A DNA stretch of 64,000 bases. Source: Larimichthys crocea (taxonomy: Eukaryota > Chordata > Actinopteri > Sciaenidae). This document shows, piece after piece, positions 39,866-50,759 of the stretch; position 1 is the first letter of the stretch, and each line of letters begins with the position of its first letter. Made by a program: the position numbers and the translations under genes. The stretch lies in NCBI RefSeq assembly GCF_000972845.2, contig NC_040025.1, forward strand, positions 19,771,399 to 19,835,398. The letters run 5' to 3'. The notes beneath the pieces are model-generated. The model saw only the letters and a program-made list of their open reading frames with translations. It was not told the origin of the DNA and did no database searches.

Positions 39866-39922
39866 GGAAATAGGACGTGTGTGCTTTATGATGGCCATCA
39901 TTGGCGCACACGTCCTATTTCC
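39866..39922. repeat. 57-bp near-perfect palindrome (cruciform/hairpin)
   Basis: The left half 39866-39894 begins GGAAATAGGACGTGTG and ends ATGATGG. The right half 39895-39922 begins CCATCAT and ends CACACGTCCTATTTCC. Sixteen outer and seven inner base pairs are perfect, separated by a small internal asymmetry (TGCTTT against TGGCG). There is essentially no spacer at the centre (GGCC). Confidence 0.85.
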
Positions 39923-40451
39923 AGCTCTCTTTTATTGTTATCATAGCCACAGCCATGGCTCCACTCTGCTGCTTGCTCTCTAGCAAAGCATGCACCTGGC
40001 TCTGAATACTCTAGCTATTGTTGGCACCTATTCTAGCCTCTGGTCTGCAGTGCTTTACAGTACATGCATCGCTGTATACAAGTAAAATTCATCTTTAACT
40101 CCAGTTTCAATTAAAGATTTGTGATTTTTCTCAATGAAGGCATGATTGCTTATTCTGCGAGAAGTCGTTCCTTATTTGATGGAGTATTTATAGGTTCCTG
40201 TCCCAAAAAAATTGTGCATGCAGTCAGAGTTGTTTCTTTCTATCCAGACTAGGTCAATAATACAGCTCAGTCTATATGCCACAAGGCACATGTGTTTGTG
40301 TGCGTCCAGGCAGACGGCAGAAAATGACTCCAGATCTCTATCTTTCTGCATTTAAGTCTAGAGTGCTCTGATTAAACACAACCACAGAACAATTTGCCTG
40401 TTGTAAGGCCCTCCGATTAAACCGCTGATTTTCAGCACCGTGTCAAGTTAT

Positions 40452-40465
40452 TTTGCCATGGCAAC
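40452..40465. promoter_or_regulatory. RFX X-box-like site
   Basis: TTTGCCATGGCAAC differs by one base from the symmetric X-box GTTGCCATGGCAAC. It sits in an otherwise unremarkable unique stretch 3.3 kb upstream of the exon. A site alone does not prove binding. Confidence 0.35.
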
Positions 40466-42785
40466 GCTGATTACAATGTTAACAGCTTTTCATATTTATT
40501 TTTTTATTTTTTTTGTATTTTTAGTTTTCTAATCTTGACTCTTGAAAGGAAGCATAGTCAGATTTTTCTTTAATGGTTTGAACGAGTGTTATGTGCGTGT
40601 CTTTTGAAATATTTTTGACATTGTTAAATCTTAGAGGTTGTTCTCTATAAATGTCATATCTATCTCACATCTCATAACTGTGACATGCCGTAATTATAGA
40701 GATATCATCTTTACCTACAACACCATCTGATCTCTTGCACATGTGTTTAGAGTACAGTAACAGCTCCTGCAGTTGCAAACAGATGTGTTTGTGTGATAGC
40801 CTGCATCTGTGTTCATACGTGCCCTAAAATCTTTGTTATTGCAAGCCATGCTACAAAGCAAAGAGCTCCGTTTATGGCACACATTTACAATTTATCAAAT
40901 AAATGGGATGCCTTCATGTGGCCTGGGCCCGGCTCTCAGGCAGAGCAGCGTAGTTTTCCACTGGAATAACAGCCGCTGAACAAGCAGCCCATTGTAGCCA
41001 CAGCCAGCACCGGGACCCCCAAGGTGCGAATTAATGATTGACCCCTGATGTAATCAGGATAAATAGCTCCCCGTAAAAGAGAAAGAGATGGCGAGAGGAA
41101 CAGAGAGAGAAAGAACAACATAAGGAGCCAGGGAGAGGAAGGCACTATCTGGCCCGGGTGTTTTTTAAGAAGCCCTCCGGGAGACGGACCTAACATCTCT
41201 TTCTGGGTCTTTTGAGACCCAAAGCTAACATACAGCTGTTTAAAAGCAGCTCAGTCGTCAGTTTTTAGACTCTTCGCCTCCTCCTCTTCGTCCTCTTCCT
41301 GGCCCCTTTCCCTATTTTCCTGCTTACTTTCCTCATCTGTGACTTTTTTCACCACTGGTCGAACATGGTCAACTTGTCTAACAGAGGGGAGGAGAGAGAG
41401 AGAGTAAAAGAGCTTGTCTCTAATGGCGAGTAATCTAAAAAAATTCCCAGTTTTCTCTCCAGGCAACATTTTTATGAATTAACTAAGACTGAGAATTGAA
41501 CTTGTTTAATATCACACTGCGTCTGCCATTTCTGCCTCACTTTACTGCTTCATGTGTCTCACAAAAGATGTTTTGTTCATTAAAATTAAGAGGGTTTTTT
41601 TCCTCTTTCTCCTTGTTACTTAATTATTTGATGTAGTGATCTGTGCATTTTTTTGTGCACAGAGGCTCTTAAAGCCAAATAGTATTTAATAGATTTTCCG
41701 AGGCTGTCTCTCTGCTTGTCAAAATTGCTCTCAGTGGGTCAAGTGCCAGTGAGTGTGGGGGCGTGAAGAGGGAGAGTGAGTGAAAAAGTGTTTAACAGCC
41801 TGAAAACACTTTTGATTGTGCATGGGGAGCAGCAGATAGGGCTGAGTTATAAAACTTTAATTGATCTGTGAAAAGTGGAAGCTACTTCTGGCTCACATGT
41901 TCCAATGCTTAATTGCACGCCTGGTCTGAGCCCCTATGAAACAGTGATCATTAAAAAATGGGTTCTTTTCCAGTCAAAATCACTGGATGACGCAGAATCA
42001 GTCATAAAAGGCTGGATTTTATTGCTGCAGCTTTATATGATAAGTTTCCCGGATCTGCTTGGACAGGCTGCAGGTTTGCCAGTGCTGAAAAGCCCTTGTC
42101 GCATGCTTTCATAGTTTCACATTTCACATTTAAAACGTACATGTCAGTTAATTTAACAACTTTCACAGTCCACATCTGTCAGTGGGCAGAAACCCAAATA
42201 TTTATCAAAGAACAAAAAAAATGATGCATTGTACGATGAATGTGCTCTTGGACTATTTCAGTGATGATTTTTTCTACTTTGGTTTCTTGATTAGCTCATT
42301 CAGTCTTTCTACAATTTACAGTCAGGGTTTTCCTCCTCACCTTATCAAGTATATACGGAAAGATAGTTTAGAAATTAGTATACTCTAAATACACAGAGAA
42401 AGTGCACTGATTGTTGTTTTAGTTAAACTTACATGACGTTTTACTAATATCCTGCCCCAAAAACCTTCATTGTGACCTAATAAATGTCCATGTAGTAACA
42501 AGCAATTTTTTTTTTAAAAGGCCATGTTGCAGCTCCAGCTAAAAACCTGGGAAGTGGTGGCAGTCTTGGCAGCAGGCTAGATGGAGGCTAACGGAGGGAG
42601 AGAGCTTGATTGGAACCACTCCTGCTGTAATTTTGGGCCTAGTTAGCCTGCTGATTGCCAGTCCCTGTGTTTAGATAGTAAAACTGCAGTGGTGCTTTGA
42701 CTAAAGACACCAGGATCTGTCCAGAGAGGAAAAGAAGGAGACACACATAAATGTGGCAAACACACACACACACACAAACAAATTT

Positions 42786-42850
42786 GTACAGACTAGGGCT
42801 GGATATTGAACCTTTTTTGGTACTGATGAAGTGCACTGGCAGCACTGAAT
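42786..42850 (+). mobile_element. Short transposon-terminus-like fragment (GGGCTGGATATTGAACC type)
   Basis: TAGGGCTGGATATTGAACCT followed by TTTTTGGTACTGATGAAG resembles the end of a fish repeat that typically reads TAGGGCTGGGTATCGAACCT...GGTACCGATACC. Only one end is visible. Confidence 0.4.
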
Positions 42851-43744
42851 ATTAAAAACTGTCAATTACAGCATGGGGCTTGCATCAGATGTCTGGTCAT
42901 ATTTGTGATCTTTCTTAATCTTTGATCAGATTGTTCCTGATTTAAATCCTAATTTTACAAGTTGTGTACTCTTTTATTAAGGCAAAGTTCTTGTATGACC
43001 AACATTTGAGAAATTCCCACATACCCCACACAGCGAGTGGCATTTTCACATGCACATTTACAAACCTTCACTGTCCACAAAACAATCTTTAATAACACAC
43101 TTAGAGAAATGGGTGAAGGCAAATGTTTTTTGCATCTGCGTGCGCACACACTTGTAGTGCTCATCATCATTTTTCACTCATGTTGGAATGGTGGGATCCT
43201 GGAGCGCAGGCACAATCATATTGTCAATCTCTGAACGTGACAATAATGATAGGTGACGAGGCTAACTAGGTCAGTGATAGACACGACCATTATTTGTAAG
43301 ATGAGTCCTGGCAGAAAACAGCGTCTGCGATGGAATTGAGAACTTTTCCCATCAAGAACTTGGCTAACCTAAAGTTTCTTCTCTCTTCATCTGTCTGGCT
43401 CTTCTCACATAACTTACAAATCTGTGAACTCAGCATCTTGTAGCTGAAGACCATTAGATGGATAGGTATTCTTTTCTGAGGACCCCCAAATTCTCTCATT
43501 GCAAGTGTGGTTTTCTAACGGTTTAGAGGTTTGGAGATTGGGTGAGTGGTTTTATGTGATTTAGGGTCAAGAAGTCATTGGATCTGGAGTGTTTACTGAG
43601 GATGGAGATATGGTTAGACCGCCAATAGTCCTAGGTGAAAGAAATGGCACCCTCTCATTTATTTCAATTGGAGCCGGTCTGTTGACTGAGCTGGGGCTCC
43701 AACAAAACATTGTTGTTATACCTCCATTACCTGCCCATTAACAA

Positions 43745-43774
43745 TCATCTCTGTTTGTGTGTTTTGTCTCGTAG
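43745..43774 (+). other. prdm16: 3' splice site of the prdm16 exon
   Basis: A T-rich tract ends in CTCGTAG immediately before the coding block, with AG at 43773-43774. The reading frame then needs one G from the previous exon to make GAT, so the intron is phase 1. That matches the recalled first intron of vertebrate PRDM16, where the short MRSKARARKLAKS-coding exon ends after the first base of an Asp codon. The tract is interrupted by several G residues, so it is of moderate strength. Confidence 0.85.
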
Positions 43775-44244
43775 ATGACAGTGAGCCAGTGGACAGCATG
43801 TACGACACAGAGGCCGACCTCCCCGGTTTAGCAGCCAGCAGTGGAGGTGGTGCTGACAGCCCAGAAGATGACGCAGAAGACGGCATCATCAACATGTCCC
43901 CCCTGCCCTCACCGACTCCTTCCCATCCAAACAACAACCACCACCATCTGCTGCATCCCCACATTTACGCCACCCACCACCACCACCACCTTCTCAACAG
44001 CAGCAACAGCAGCAGCAATGATCAGGACTTCACCACACCCAAGGAGGGCTCGCCCTACGAGGCACCTGTCTACATTCCAGACGACATTCCCATTCCCAGT
44101 GACCTGGAGCTGAGGGAGTCCTCGGTGCCTGGTGCTGGCCTGGGTGTTTGGGCCAAGACCCGCATTAGTGCTGGTGAGAGGTTTGGTCTGCACAGCACGC
44201 TGCATCATGGGGCCACAAGCAAAGACAGCTCCTTTGGATGGGAG
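43775..44244 (+). CDS. prdm16: prdm16 internal coding exon (second coding exon): acidic N-terminal linker and start of the PR domain
   Basis: The exon is 470 bp (2 nt plus 156 codons) and opens with a codon split by a phase 1 intron. In order it encodes an acidic N-terminus with a D-S-M-Y motif, a segment reading [20 protein letters not shown], a His/Asn/Ser-rich stretch, the block [16 protein letters not shown], and [17 protein letters not shown] leading to a terminal FGWE. Recalled vertebrate PRDM16 has matching blocks in the same order ([59 protein letters not shown]). The paralogue MECOM/PRDM3 differs at diagnostic sites (KAPIYIP, RESN, GIWTK). PRDM16 is a nuclear PR-domain zinc-finger regulator with reported histone methyltransferase activity and roles in brown fat, craniofacial, heart and stem-cell development. 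The exon carries only the first part of the PR domain; the rest of that domain and both zinc-finger clusters lie downstream of the window. A GTG in the frame upstream is intronic, not a start. The exon appears about 40 codons longer than mammalian, mostly from the polar insertion. Confidence 0.92.
43921..44025 (+). repeat. prdm16: His/Asn/Ser-rich low-complexity stretch within the prdm16 exon
   Basis: About 35 codons encode NNNHHH, HPH, a run of five His and then Asn/Ser-rich residues (SSNSSSN). The DNA is built from AAC/CAC/CAT and AGC/AAC triplet runs, so it probably grew by replication slippage. It sits between the MSPLPSPTP block and the [12 protein letters not shown] block, where recalled mammalian PRDM16 is short (roughly PVGPPSPFPTSED). 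It preserves the frame and looks like a disordered linker insertion. Confidence 0.8.
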
Positions 44245-44250
44245 GTAGGA
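44243..44250 (+). other. prdm16: 5' splice site of the prdm16 exon
   Basis: The sequence AG|GTAGGA follows the codon GAG of the terminal FGWE, giving a phase 0 donor. The frame stays open through the intron to a stop at 44356-44358, but residues after FGWE ([10 protein letters not shown]...) do not resemble the PR domain, which supports splicing here. Confidence 0.85.
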
Positions 44251-44488
44251 ACCAGCCTGTTTGTTGTTATTTCCCCCTTCATTTCATTTTCATTTCACTA
44301 CAACTGTCCATCTTGTTTGACCACTTACATAATTTGTGGCACAAAAGACATGTCATGAATAATGAAGAAAGAATGAAGCGACTCTGAGTCGGGGTAAAGG
44401 AATGAATGATCTGCACTTCATTCATGCATTCACATTTCAAGCCATTACTCTTGCAGCATCCTTTGTATGATTGGACCCCATCTTTGAT

Positions 44489-44532
44489 CCCACACATACA
44501 CACAGACATACACACACACACACACACACACA
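44489..44532 (+). repeat. (CA)n microsatellite
   Basis: CA-rich run with TA and GACATA interruptions and about 11 pure units, 245 bp past the exon. Confidence 0.9.
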
Positions 44533-44599
44533 TTCAGGACACACTCGTCCAGAATTCAAGCAGCACAGCAATGTCGGATGGAAAAATCTAGCTGATTAG

Positions 44600-44790
44600 T
44601 GGAGGTATCAGCTTTTCTGGGCGTCGGTCCGAGCGAGCACACTCATTTGGTCACGCCACACGATATGGAAATGGAAGAAGCATGGCCCAATGCGGTGGCG
44701 GCATATTGAACTATTAATTTTCATTTCAACATGACATTAGAGGATATTGAAGTTGCTTCAGTAAGCTCATTAGGGAAAAAAAAGGAAACT
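44600..44790. other. Candidate conserved non-coding block downstream of the exon
   Basis: TTCTGGGCGTCGGTCCGAGC, GGTCACGCCACACGATATGG and AATGCGGTGGCGGCATATTG are complex sequence with several CpGs, running into AT-rich TATTAATTTTCATTTCAACA. It lies about 360 bp past the donor. Conservation is a guess. Confidence 0.25.
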
Positions 44791-46395
44791 CCTGATCTCT
44801 GTCTCTCTCTATGTCTCCCTTTCTCTCTTTCTTATAGGCCTAATCAGAGATGAAATATGCTGGCCTGCTTTTCATTTCACTGACTCCTTGACTCTTCATT
44901 TTTAGGGGGCCGGTCATTCACATAGTCTAATATTACATTTGTATGTAATAAGGAAAAAGGACTTTGACAAGTTAATCATTGGAACACCATGTTGGAAAGC
45001 GCATGATGAGCTTGAATTAGACACCACCAGCTCATGTACACAGTTACATGTTTCTAAAATTTTCACGCTGTTAAATTGTAGTTTCTGGTAACTATGATTT
45101 AAGAAGCTGTTGTGCATTTGAAGTAAATATTTCATATTGAATGTTTGCACATTGGGCCACATAAAATGATGAGATAAAATGATGAAGTTTACTCGTAGAG
45201 CAGGGAGAATTTGTTCTGCAGCTGACATATCTCTAATCAGATAAGCAAGGACATTATTTTAATTAAAACATCACAGATGCCTGCTACTGGTGTAGTAGTA
45301 CAGTTAAATTGGGTGTAAAGATATTGGAGAGTATTAAATTTAGGCGTTAAAGGCATTTACAATTAATATTGACAGTTATATTCTCAGAGCATGTGGCTAA
45401 TTATTTCCATGTCTCCCTTGTGAAAGAAATTGTAAATGAATATCTCTAAAACTTGGCTCATAAAAATACTGTTGATGATTCCCTCAATGACAAGATTTTA
45501 AAGGAATCTCTAAGGGTTCCCTTACAAGGTTCAGTCTGATCAATTCCTGGTGGTTTTCCACCAAAGCTGTCATTTCTTTTTTCACCCTGTTTTCTTCTTA
45601 ACAGTTGTAAGAGTAGACGATTAGAGCACACAGGCACACGCTATGTGGCACTGTGCCAGGCTGAACATTTTCCTTTTTAAAGTTCATATTATGGCTAGCC
45701 ATTCGGGGTGCAAAGGGCACCTGTCCAAAAGCTACACTCTCCCCATAGCTCTCATGTTTTCTCTCAGTTTTCCTCCTCCTTCCTTTTTTCTCCCCAGACA
45801 CCCGCCTAATGCATATTCATCAGCGAAGCTTTAGCCCTCTGGCTTGCAGAAGAAAAAAAAAACACCTTCAACTCTAAAGAGATACATTCACTTATGCACT
45901 CACGGAAATATGCTGGCATACACACATACACACGCACGCACACCTCCTCAAAAAGGGAGAGACTCAGCATATTGTTGCATTTTTAAGATGTCTATTTTTT
46001 TTACCACGTTAAGAGGGAGTTTGAAGTGAAGATGAGGTATGATACAGTGTGTACGCGAACACCATGTTCAGATACTACCTCTGACTTTGGCTCATTTTTT
46101 GGCGACATTTCTGAAGTTTTGTTTATGAGCAATGCCATTTCTCAGATTAATAACAAGCATGTAAGCCTGAGGTCAATTTTGTTTCCCCTCAAGGAAAAAT
46201 CATTAGTTTTTGCTTCCCAACCTGTCAAAAGGGAATTGATCCGTCTCCTCCTCCTCACCCTCCTCCTCCTGAGTGCTTGTTGGAGGACTCATAGGCTGTA
46301 TTATTTTTTTAAGATATCCTGTCTGGTTTGGGGCTGGAAGCCTTCGGGGGCTCTCCTCTCCCAGACTCTTATCACAGATAGTCATAACAGTCAGC

Positions 46396-46430
46396 CTGTT
46401 GATAGTCATCAACAGACTCCCCTAGGAGTC
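46396..46430 (+). repeat. Two abutting small hairpins
   Basis: CTGTTGAT-AGTC-ATCAACAG (46396-46415) is a perfect 8-bp stem with a 4-nt loop. It overlaps by one base GACTCC-CCTA-GGAGTC (46415-46430), a perfect 6-bp stem with a 4-nt loop. No poly-T or other terminator context applies in this eukaryotic intron. Confidence 0.6.
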
Positions 46431-48369
46431 CCATACACCCCCTTTCTCCCCCTTTTCACCATCTACCCCTCTACTCATCTACTGCCTCTGGTCTTAGACA
46501 AATAGACAGGCGAGGGAGTGACAGCGCTATGGCTGAGTGAAGAAAGAAGCTAAAAGAAATGAGAGAGAAACAAGGATTAATGGAGATGGATAGTGTATGA
46601 AAAGAAAAGATGCAGAAAACATATTTCTCACAGCATCAGAAATGCTGGAGGAGTCTAATACTCTTCGTGGAAATTCTGTGAATGTATGTATGTTACCCCA
46701 GTCCCCTGCCAAAACAGGGGGATATGTTATGAGAGATAATATGTGAAGTCATCTGAGATCTCTGGAGTATAAATGTGATCATATCTACCCAAGGCCTCAT
46801 ACATTATTGCTCAAACCTTCTTGGTAGGAAGGCAAAAATTGGATTAAGTGTCGAATTTGCTTATCAGAGTGATTAGTTTAACTGTGCTTCCATTTCATAA
46901 TAAGCTGCAATATATACGTTTTGCTGTATAACACAATTTGCACAGTGCTCCTAAGAGTTAAAACGCCTTGTTTTCTTCATGGTGACCACTTCATTTGAAG
47001 TTGATTGAATTATCTTAAAATCAAAGGCTGTGGACTATACTGTACATGTAGCCCTATAATCCTTAGAAACATGAAATCACCAAAATTGCAGTGACAAGGT
47101 TTTTTTACATCATCAACAATGATATATGCCATCTGCAGTACTCGAATCCAAAACAGTTTAACTACACTGACTGCATTTTTGTGGATTTTTTACTAAGACT
47201 GGCAATAACTCATTATGCTGGCTTTGCAAGCCCGCGGTCTACCAACGAAGCCAAACAGCTCTAACAATCACATGGCCGATGCGGTAGTACTTTCTGGATA
47301 TCTGAGTGGAAGTGTAGATTGGTGGAGAGAAACAGAGGGAGTAATAAAAAAAAAAGAGAGCGTGAAAGAGTAGGAGTGAGAGAAAGAAGAAAGAGGAAGG
47401 CAGAGAGGAAGCCTACTATTGTCTGTCCTGGGGCACCGGGGACTGGAAGAGGTGTTAACTCAGACTCATTTCAGCGAGACGGACAGCTCAATCTAAGAGC
47501 TGCTTCGCTGCAGGCCATGGCTATTCTCTTCTGTCGCAGACTCCCTCTCTGGGCCAGCACCGAGTCATCCATTTAAAAACCATTATGCTCTCCCTTTAGC
47601 ACAACATGATAGAACGCCAGGGCCCCAGGTCTGCGTATGTGTGTGTGTGTGTCTCTGGTTGTGTGTGTGTGCGTATAGGGCTGCCAACCCCTCAGGATAG
47701 GAAGGCCTGAGCAAGCAGAGTGAGGCAAGGCCCTCAGAGAGTCCACTATGGGGATCTACTGTCAGAGTGACTGCTGCTATTATCTGGCTGGTAGATTGAC
47801 CTGACTTGCCTATTGATAGAGTCATGTCACCATACAATGGCTGGAGGTATTGTGCTCTTCACTGACTGGCACTGAATGGACTCACTGATCTAACTCAGTT
47901 CAGATGGCAGGAGTGCAACACAATTGTGGATGTGTTTGGAGCATGTTAAGAGGAACAAACATTTACAGCCAGGATCTATGAGCAACAATAAATCCTTCCT
48001 TCAGTAATGACTTGAGAAAATCAAATCTCTGTTATGTCTGTATTCGTGAAGCAAACAAAAACGATACGGCCAAGCCCTTTTGAAGCAATATTAATGGTGT
48101 TTACTCTCACTTCTTACCCTGTGACCACTGGGTGTGTCCTTGCACCTCTGAATCATTGCTTTTGAAACTCCTCTAGCACCTATTAGCTTTGTCTTTCCTC
48201 ACTATCTTTTGTTTCTCCAGCTTGTGTGTTTGCTATCTCACTAAGTTCTTGCTCGAAGGTCAACGCACATCAGGTGTTGAGGCACAATCTCAACTGTGAG
48301 AAGACAGAGCCACTTGCTTGTCAGTTTTGGACAATTTACTGGCTGCTGAACTAATTACCAATCTTGGTG

Positions 48370-48510
48370 CTCTGCTATTGTCAAGTTATAGAATATAAAT
48401 GGAATAACCCTATAAAGAGAATAGCCCTATAAAGGTATAACCCTATAAAGAGAACAACCCTATAAAGGTCAGTTCACCTCTGCCATTGTCAAGTTATAGA
48501 ATATAAACGG
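48370..48510 (+). repeat. Nested tandem repeat: 33-bp direct repeats flanking two 33-bp tandem units
   Basis: The outer copies at 48370-48402 and 48478-48510 both contain ATTGTCAAGTTATAGAATAT and differ at two positions. Between them, 48404-48436 and 48437-48469 are head-to-tail units starting ATAACCCTATAAAGAGAA that differ at two positions. Each unit is itself two versions of a CCCTATAAAG motif. The boundary at 48462-48478 (TATAAAGGTCAGTTCACC) resembles the MITE terminus at 49842. Confidence 0.85.
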
Positions 48511-49841
48511 TACACAGCATGATACCCTCGGGGTATTGCATATTCTGAGGCATGATTCATGGGATATACAAAGGACATATTGTGCATTTTGATTTTAGGG
48601 ATGTGCAGTGATGTAGACCCTTTGGACAAGGTCGACACAAATGCTTTCACACACAAAATCATGTATCATAGACTCCGTGTCAGCCCTGCAGCCATATTTG
48701 TCTCTTTGTAGCAGTGGACCTTGGGATGACTTTGTTGCCAGGCAAACTTCTTTTTCTCTGTCCCTCATTCTTTTTCTGTTTACTTTTTGTGGTGTGATTT
48801 TCCATATCAGTATCATTCATCCAGTGATGTGTGGAAAGGGGAGAAAAGTATGCTGGCTCTTCTGTTTACCCTGTTATTGACTTAGTGATAAGCTAAGACA
48901 TCTGGCGGGCACTCTCATGTCGCCAAGGTTCTACGTGACAGATACCATCCGGCCATGGCATCATGCATCTCCCTCACCCACTATCAAACGCTTTATCTCT
49001 AGTTTGACAGCTCGCTTTTCATGCTGACGATGTGCCCCTTTGTTCTTGACCTAATCAATGTGCTAAGCCAACGTCCTTGTCTCCAAACTTTAGAACGAAG
49101 AAGTCCTGGCACACCCTGACACTTATCTGTCCTGACCCACCTCTCGCCTCCTAAAGTGTTTGCTCGCCTTTTGTGTTGTGCATGAGAAGGGCGGATGGCC
49201 AAGTTCTTATGCTTCAAGATATCCCTATAGGGCATTCAAGGTGCAGCTTGAAACTTGTCTGATCTGTTTGCCTTCTCCAGAAAGGTGTTCCTTATCATGA
49301 TGTTTGGCCCTTAAGGTGACTGGTACCAAACTGATAGGGCAGCAACTCCCTGGGACTGCCAGGAGACAGTAGTCACACCAAGTGAATGCATAGAATGAGA
49401 AAGAGAGCGAGTGAGATAACATGAGATAGAGTTATTTCCTGCTTGATTTGACTAATGTGCTTTCCAGTGTTCTCATGGTGACTGTCATGTTCTCCCGCTT
49501 TGATTATGACTCTTGGTTAATGTCACAGAAAGTAAGCATTCGCTAACCACAATACAGGAATCCATTTGTTCATCAGTCATTTATAGACACTCAGACCTAA
49601 CATTACCTCCAGTTAACTTGAACCCCCCACAGTGTGGACTATTGTATAGCATGAGTGAAGCTCTTGACGTAAATGGGGTCATTATCATGTCTTTTAGTAA
49701 TCAAATCAGGACCATGCTCTGATGAGCATGGCCTTGAGCTGAGAGTACTTCCCCTTAAAGTCACAACAGGGAAAACAGCAGGCCTTCTTAGTTTTACCTC
49801 CTCAGATCTAGTTTCATTGGAAAGTAGAGGATAATTGTATA

Positions 49842-50112
49842 TTAAAGGGTCAGTTCACCTAAATGCCACACCAGAAAAAACACATTTCCCACTTTGCCTT
49901 ATCTAGATATGATTTTGAGATATTCAACACTGAGACTTCTGATTGCACCCCTGTACAACGGAGAACAAATTCATTTTTTGGTGCAAAAAACATTGAATGT
50001 TTTGGGAAAAGCTAGTTTCTCAGAACCAGTTTTTCAAACTAAAACTATATGCAATTATCTGTTAACAGGGATGAGCACAAAAACATGATTTTGTGATCTG
50101 GGTGTCCATTTT
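49842..50112 (+). mobile_element. MITE-like element with TTAAAGGGTCAGTTCACC terminus
   Basis: The left end TTAAAGGGTCAGTTCACCTA is a hallmark terminus of a common percomorph non-autonomous DNA repeat. It is followed by ACACATTTCCCACTTTGCCT and by TTTTGAGATATTCAACACTG. The right end ATTTTGTGATCTGGGTGTCC is an imperfect reverse complement of the left end. Size (about 270 bp), terminal inverted repeats and lack of coding potential fit a MITE. Confidence 0.6.
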
Positions 50113-50759
50113 TTTGTTTTTTTGTTTAACTGACAAGATCCACATTTAATGCTGATTGTGCATGATGAAAATTTCTTTATATTCATAACTAACTGCATTT
50201 TTTTCATGATTGGATGTATGAACTTATGTGTTAACGTAAGGAGTTACTTTGGCACATGTGCATATAGTCCCACATTGTAATGAAAGGATATCAAACCTGT
50301 GGTTTCTAATAACAGTATTGACCAACAGTGTGCGGTTTTCTGTCATCATTATTTGACTTTGACAGAAACCCCAAGTTTACACACAGAGCAAAAACACCAG
50401 AGAGCGTAACACCACAAGTCTCAGGTCTGGGTTTTGTAATATCTTCCATTCACGTTCATTTTATGTAGGTTTTAAACATGCCATTAGCCAATTTAATCCA
50501 ATTTTCCCAGCTTTCGGAGCACTCCAGTGGAACAGATTCCATCTAATATTAAACATATGGTTGCCGTTGCCCCTAGAAACACCACAGCAGCAGTGTTTTT
50601 TTTTTTTTTAAAGAAAGCTGTTAAAGACAAGCCTCCTGTGTCCCAGTGCAAACCGTTGTCAATTATCTTCAATGAACACGGTAATTGATAACGAGGAAGC
50701 AAGGCAGCAAATTAAATGTCAGGTTTGATTAGAAGCCTGATACCTTATCATTTGTTCAT

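Larger units (their letters stand above)
1..43774 (+). other. prdm16: prdm16 intron 1 (3' part; 5' end outside the window)
   Basis: No further coding exon was recognised in these 43.8 kb. I looked for a start exon encoding MRSKxRARKL and found none, so the first exon lies further upstream. The content is microsatellites, interspersed repeats and unique AT-leaning sequence. Stretches where I see nothing distinctive beyond short homopolymers include 640-1000, 1740-2320, 2820-3220, 5300-6400, 14000-16800, 18640-19070, 19650-20340, 22080-23140, 24640-25980, 27500-29240, 33620-34080, 34400-35030, 35640-36470, 36600-37490, 37760-38880, 39940-40440 and 41700-42750. Open frames here are short, often antisense to simple repeats, and lack domain features. 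Long first introns holding distal enhancers are typical of this gene family, so the tract is a plausible regulatory landscape, but that is inference. Confidence 0.8.

Noticed and set aside
41640..41663. TCTGTGCA / TGCACAGA hairpin with a T-rich loop
   Set aside because: The eight-bp stem is too short for a miRNA, and no Pol III gene structure surrounds it.
43775..44244. Assignment of the exon to mecom (PRDM3) instead of prdm16
   Set aside because: Residues at diagnostic positions follow PRDM16: EAPVYIP rather than KAPIYIP, RESS rather than RESN, GVWAK rather than GIWTK. The acidic block before MSP also matches PRDM16. The shared PDDIPIP is the main MECOM-like feature and is not enough.
44245..44358. 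Read-through of the exon into intron 2
   Set aside because: The frame stays open for 37 codons, but the residues do not match the PR domain and a good GT donor lies at FGWE.
46026..46505. 159-codon open frame on the + strand
   Set aside because: Composition is mixed and no family is recognised. It includes a Leu run from CTCCTC repeats, and the length is within chance for 64 kb.
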